DNA of 7,942 bases. Origin: Alphaproteobacteria bacterium (GTDB lineage Bacteria > Pseudomonadota > Alphaproteobacteria > GCA-2731375). The notes beneath the pieces are model-generated. The model was given only the letters and a program-made list of their open reading frames with translations, was not told the DNA's origin and made no database searches. Both the position numbers and the translations under genes were made by a program. Shown here one piece after another: positions 5,957 to 7,942 of this stretch (its first letter is position 1; every line of letters starts with the position of its first letter). The stretch spans positions 1-7,942 of the forward strand of contig JASLMY010000232.1 of the NCBI GenBank assembly GCA_030746295.1, read 5' to 3'.

Positions 5957-7942
5957 ATGCTGCTGTCCGCGCCGAACAAGAACCGGCCCTACCACCTGGG
6001 CCCCTTCCCGCTAGAAAGCCTGCCCCGTGACGAAGGCCTGATCGCGGCGGAGGCGGACGCCGGGCCGGCATCGCGAGGGGAAGCGGCGGCGGTCGCCACG
6101 GCGCCACTCGCCGTCGCCGCCAGGCGATACCTCGATCTCTTCGGTGGCTTTACCCAAGGCGACCCGGCGCCGGTCGAGGCACCGGTGCCGGATGCGTTGG
6201 ACCGGCGCGCCGCCGACCTCAAGGGTGGGGCCTATTTCCTCGATGCGGCGCAGGTGGGCATCTGCCGGATTCCCGAGAACGCTCGGCTCGACGATGACGG
6301 CGCGGGCGAAGGCTACGCCGTGGTGGTCCTGGTCGAGCACGGCCGGCTGCCCGAGCCCGACAACCCGGCGCATGAATGGGTCCGGCCCGCCGTCGACGCG
6401 GTGGCCGAGATGCGGGCGGCCGAGATCGCCTGCTGTCTCGCCCGCCATATCCGCATCATGGGCTTCAATGCCCGGGCCCATATCGCCGGCCACGGCCAAC
6501 TCGACTTCGAGCGATTGGCGGTGCTGGCCGGTCTCGCCGTCCGTACGGGGGACGGGCTCTGCAATCCCTTCCTCGGCCGACGTTTCTCGCTCGCCGCCGT
6601 GTCGACGAGCTACGAGCTGGCGGTGGACCTGCCGCTGCGGGCCGATTGCCTTGCGCACGCGAAGGGCTTTCGCTACTGGCTCGGCCGGAACGGCGCCCAG
6701 TCGGGGCGGGAGCGAAACCGCCGCGCCAAGCGGGCGAGCCACCTCTCCCGCTATCCGATGGAGCAGGTCAAGCGGGTGGCGCGGCCGACGACGCTGATCC
6801 TCGACGACGAGGTGCCGCGGGTGCCGAAGCGGGCCGCCTTCTTCGAGCGGGCGTTGAAGGGCGATCTCGGCGAGAAGAGCCGGCGCGAGCGCGGCCGCTT
6901 CGCCGTCAAGCAACCCTTCTCCTGGGCCATGGGCGGCCTGATCCGATCGATGGTGCCGTTGCAGGACGGCGCGATCGCCGAGCGCGAGAATCCGGGCCTC
7001 GCCGACCCGGCCGCCAATGCGCGGGCGCTGAAGGCACTTTCTTACTTCCTGGGCGCCGACCTCACCGGGATCTGCGAGGTGCCGCGCTATGCCTGGTTCA
7101 GCCACAAGGACGACGGGGCCGAGATCGAGCCCTACCACCGCTACGCCGTGGTGATGCTGATCGACCAGGAATTCGACACCATGGAGGGCGCCTCGGGCGA
7201 CGATTGGATCTCGGGCGCCCAGTCGATGAGGGCTTACATGCGCGGGGCCGAGATAGCTGGCGTCATGGCCGACCTACTGCGCGACCTCGGTTTCCCGGCT
7301 AGGCCCCAGACCAACGTCGACAGCGACGTCCTGCACATCCCGCTGGTGCTCTGGGCCGGCCTCGGCGAGCTCAGCCGGATCGGCGAGCTGGTCCTCAACC
7401 CCTTCGTCGGGCCGCGCTTCAAGTCGGTGGTGTTGACGACGAATATGCCCTTGGAGGTGGACCAGCCGATCGACTTCGGCCTGCAGTATTTCTGCAATCA
7501 CTGCTGGAAGTGCGCCCGAGAGTGCCCGTGCGACGCCATCCCCTGGGGCGAGAAGATCGTCTTCAACGGCTACGAGACTTGGAAGCCGGATGTCGAGCGC
7601 TGCGCCCGCTACCGGCTGACCAACACCAAGGGCTCGGCCTGCGGGCGCTGCATGAAGACCTGCCCCTTGAACAAGGTGGTGACGGCGGACGGACCGCTCG
7701 TCACCCGGATCGCCAGTTGGTTGGGCGTCAACGCCATGTGGGCGAAGCCGTTGCTGGTGCCGATCGCGACCCGCCTCGACGACTGGCTCGGCAACGGGCT
7801 CAGGAACCCGCTAAAGAAATGGTGGCTCGACCACGAGGTCGTAGACGGCGTTGCCGTGGCAGCCGCCGGCGTCAACCGGCGCGACCTCGATCCCGGGCGC
7901 CGGATAGAACCCGCGAAGCAGAAGATGGCCTTTTACCCGGCA
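5957..7942 (+). CDS. rdhA: Cytoplasmic cobalamin-dependent reductive dehalogenase, NpRdhA type (3' end outside window)
   Basis: The frame is open from the ATG at 5957, preceded by GGGGAGGGG (5941-5949), to the right edge: 662 codons with no stop. Enzymes of this family remove a halogen, often from a halophenol, using cob(II/I)alamin and two iron-sulphur clusters. The cluster motifs are CNHCWKCARECP (Cys513, 516, 519, 523) and Cys549 with CGRCMKTCP (Cys562, 565, 569). Active-site residues I recall for Nitratireductor pacificus NpRdhA (Ser422, Tyr426, Lys488, Arg552) match Ser423, Tyr427, Lys489 and Arg553 here, all shifted by one. No twin-arginine signal is present, so it is a cytosolic, catabolic type and not a respiratory one. 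Residues about 88-228 repeat 358-505 but lack the catalytic residues. A QueG-like enzyme is less likely given the length and duplication. Whether a fused reductase module follows cannot be seen. Confidence 0.88.
   Translation, partial: MLLSAPNKNRPYHLGPFPLESLPRDEGLIAAEADAGPASRGEAAAVATAPLAVAARRYLDLFGGFTQGDPAPVEAPVPDALDRRAADLKGGAYFLDAAQVGICRIPENARLDDDGAGEGYAVVVLVEHGRLPEPDNPAHEWVRPAVDAVAEMRAAEIACCLARHIRIMGFNARAHIAGHGQLDFERLAVLAGLAVRTGDGLCNPFLGRRFSLAAVSTSYELAVDLPLRADCLAHAKGFRYWLGRNGAQSGRERNRRAKRASHLSRYPMEQVKRVARPTTLILDDEVPRVPKRAAFFERALKGDLGEKSRRERGRFAVKQPFSWAMGGLIRSMVPLQDGAIAERENPGLADPAANARALKALSYFLGADLTGICEVPRYAWFSHKDDGAEIEPYHRYAVVMLIDQEFDTMEGASGDDWISGAQSMRAYMRGAEIAGVMADLLRDLGFPARPQTNVDSDVLHIPLVLWAGLGELSRIGELVLNPFVGPRFKSVVLTTNMPLEVDQPIDFGLQYFCNHCWKCARECPCDAIPWGEKIVFNGYETWKPDVERCARYRLTNTKGSACGRCMKTCPLNKVVTADGPLVTRIASWLGVNAMWAKPLLVPIATRLDDWLGNGLRNPLKKWWLDHEVVDGVAVAAAGVNRRDLDPGRRIEPAKQKMAFYPA

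Noticed and set aside
5028..6107. Upstream extension of the DUF4286-like frame to 6107
   Set aside because: It is antisense to the plus-strand SDR and the start of rdhA. A good ribosome binding site and a family-like N-terminus place the start at 5027.
6011..7138. Long minus-strand open frame of 375 codons opposite the dehalogenase
   Set aside because: Antisense shadow of a G/C-biased gene. The plus-strand frame carries clear family motifs, and the antisense product has none and is rich in Arg, Gly, Ala and His.
6376..7302. Second plus-strand frame of 308 codons within rdhA
   Set aside because: It is out of frame with the motif-bearing protein, has an Arg/Gly/Pro-rich composition and no motifs.

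Overview
The window is dense, high-GC bacterial DNA with strongly G/C-biased third codon positions. An alphaproteobacterium is the best guess. The tandem SCO genes, the cysteine-bearing TPR protein with a signal peptide and the NpRdhA-like reductive dehalogenase all fit that group, but there is no rRNA or other marker gene to settle it. No insertion sequence, CRISPR array, rRNA or complete tRNA is visible.

Left part (1-2506), mostly plus strand. A minus-strand gene for a secreted, histidine-containing protein runs off the left edge. Diverging from it are a small single-pass membrane protein (213-476) and two tandem SCO1/SenC copper-chaperone/thioredoxin-fold proteins (521-1120 and 1160-1756). 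A 13-bp perfect inverted repeat covers the stop codon of the second SCO gene. A periplasmic TPR-repeat protein (1793-2506) follows. This block looks like respiratory copper handling plus an unrelated TPR gene.

Middle part (2559-5027), minus strand. This is a compact four-gene unit, transcribed right to left: a DUF4286/EthD-like dimeric alpha/beta-barrel protein, a crotonase-fold enoyl-CoA hydratase with both catalytic glutamates, a FabG-like short-chain dehydrogenase (SDR), and a 75-residue unknown protein. Spacings are 45, 1 and 5 bases.

Right part (5172-7942), plus strand, divergent from the middle unit across 144 bases. A second SDR with altered cofactor motifs lies 17 bases upstream of a long open frame that leaves the window after 662 codons. 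I read this frame as a cytoplasmic, cobalamin-dependent reductive dehalogenase of the catabolic NpRdhA type. It has two ferredoxin-like cysteine motifs and an internal duplication. Residues corresponding to the published NpRdhA active-site Ser, Tyr, Lys and Arg are all present at a constant +1 offset.

Taken together, the divergent middle and right units look like a candidate catabolic locus for a halogenated, probably aromatic, compound. Reductive dehalogenation would be coupled to SDR and crotonase steps. The dehalogenase call is well supported by the sequence; the pathway is inference.
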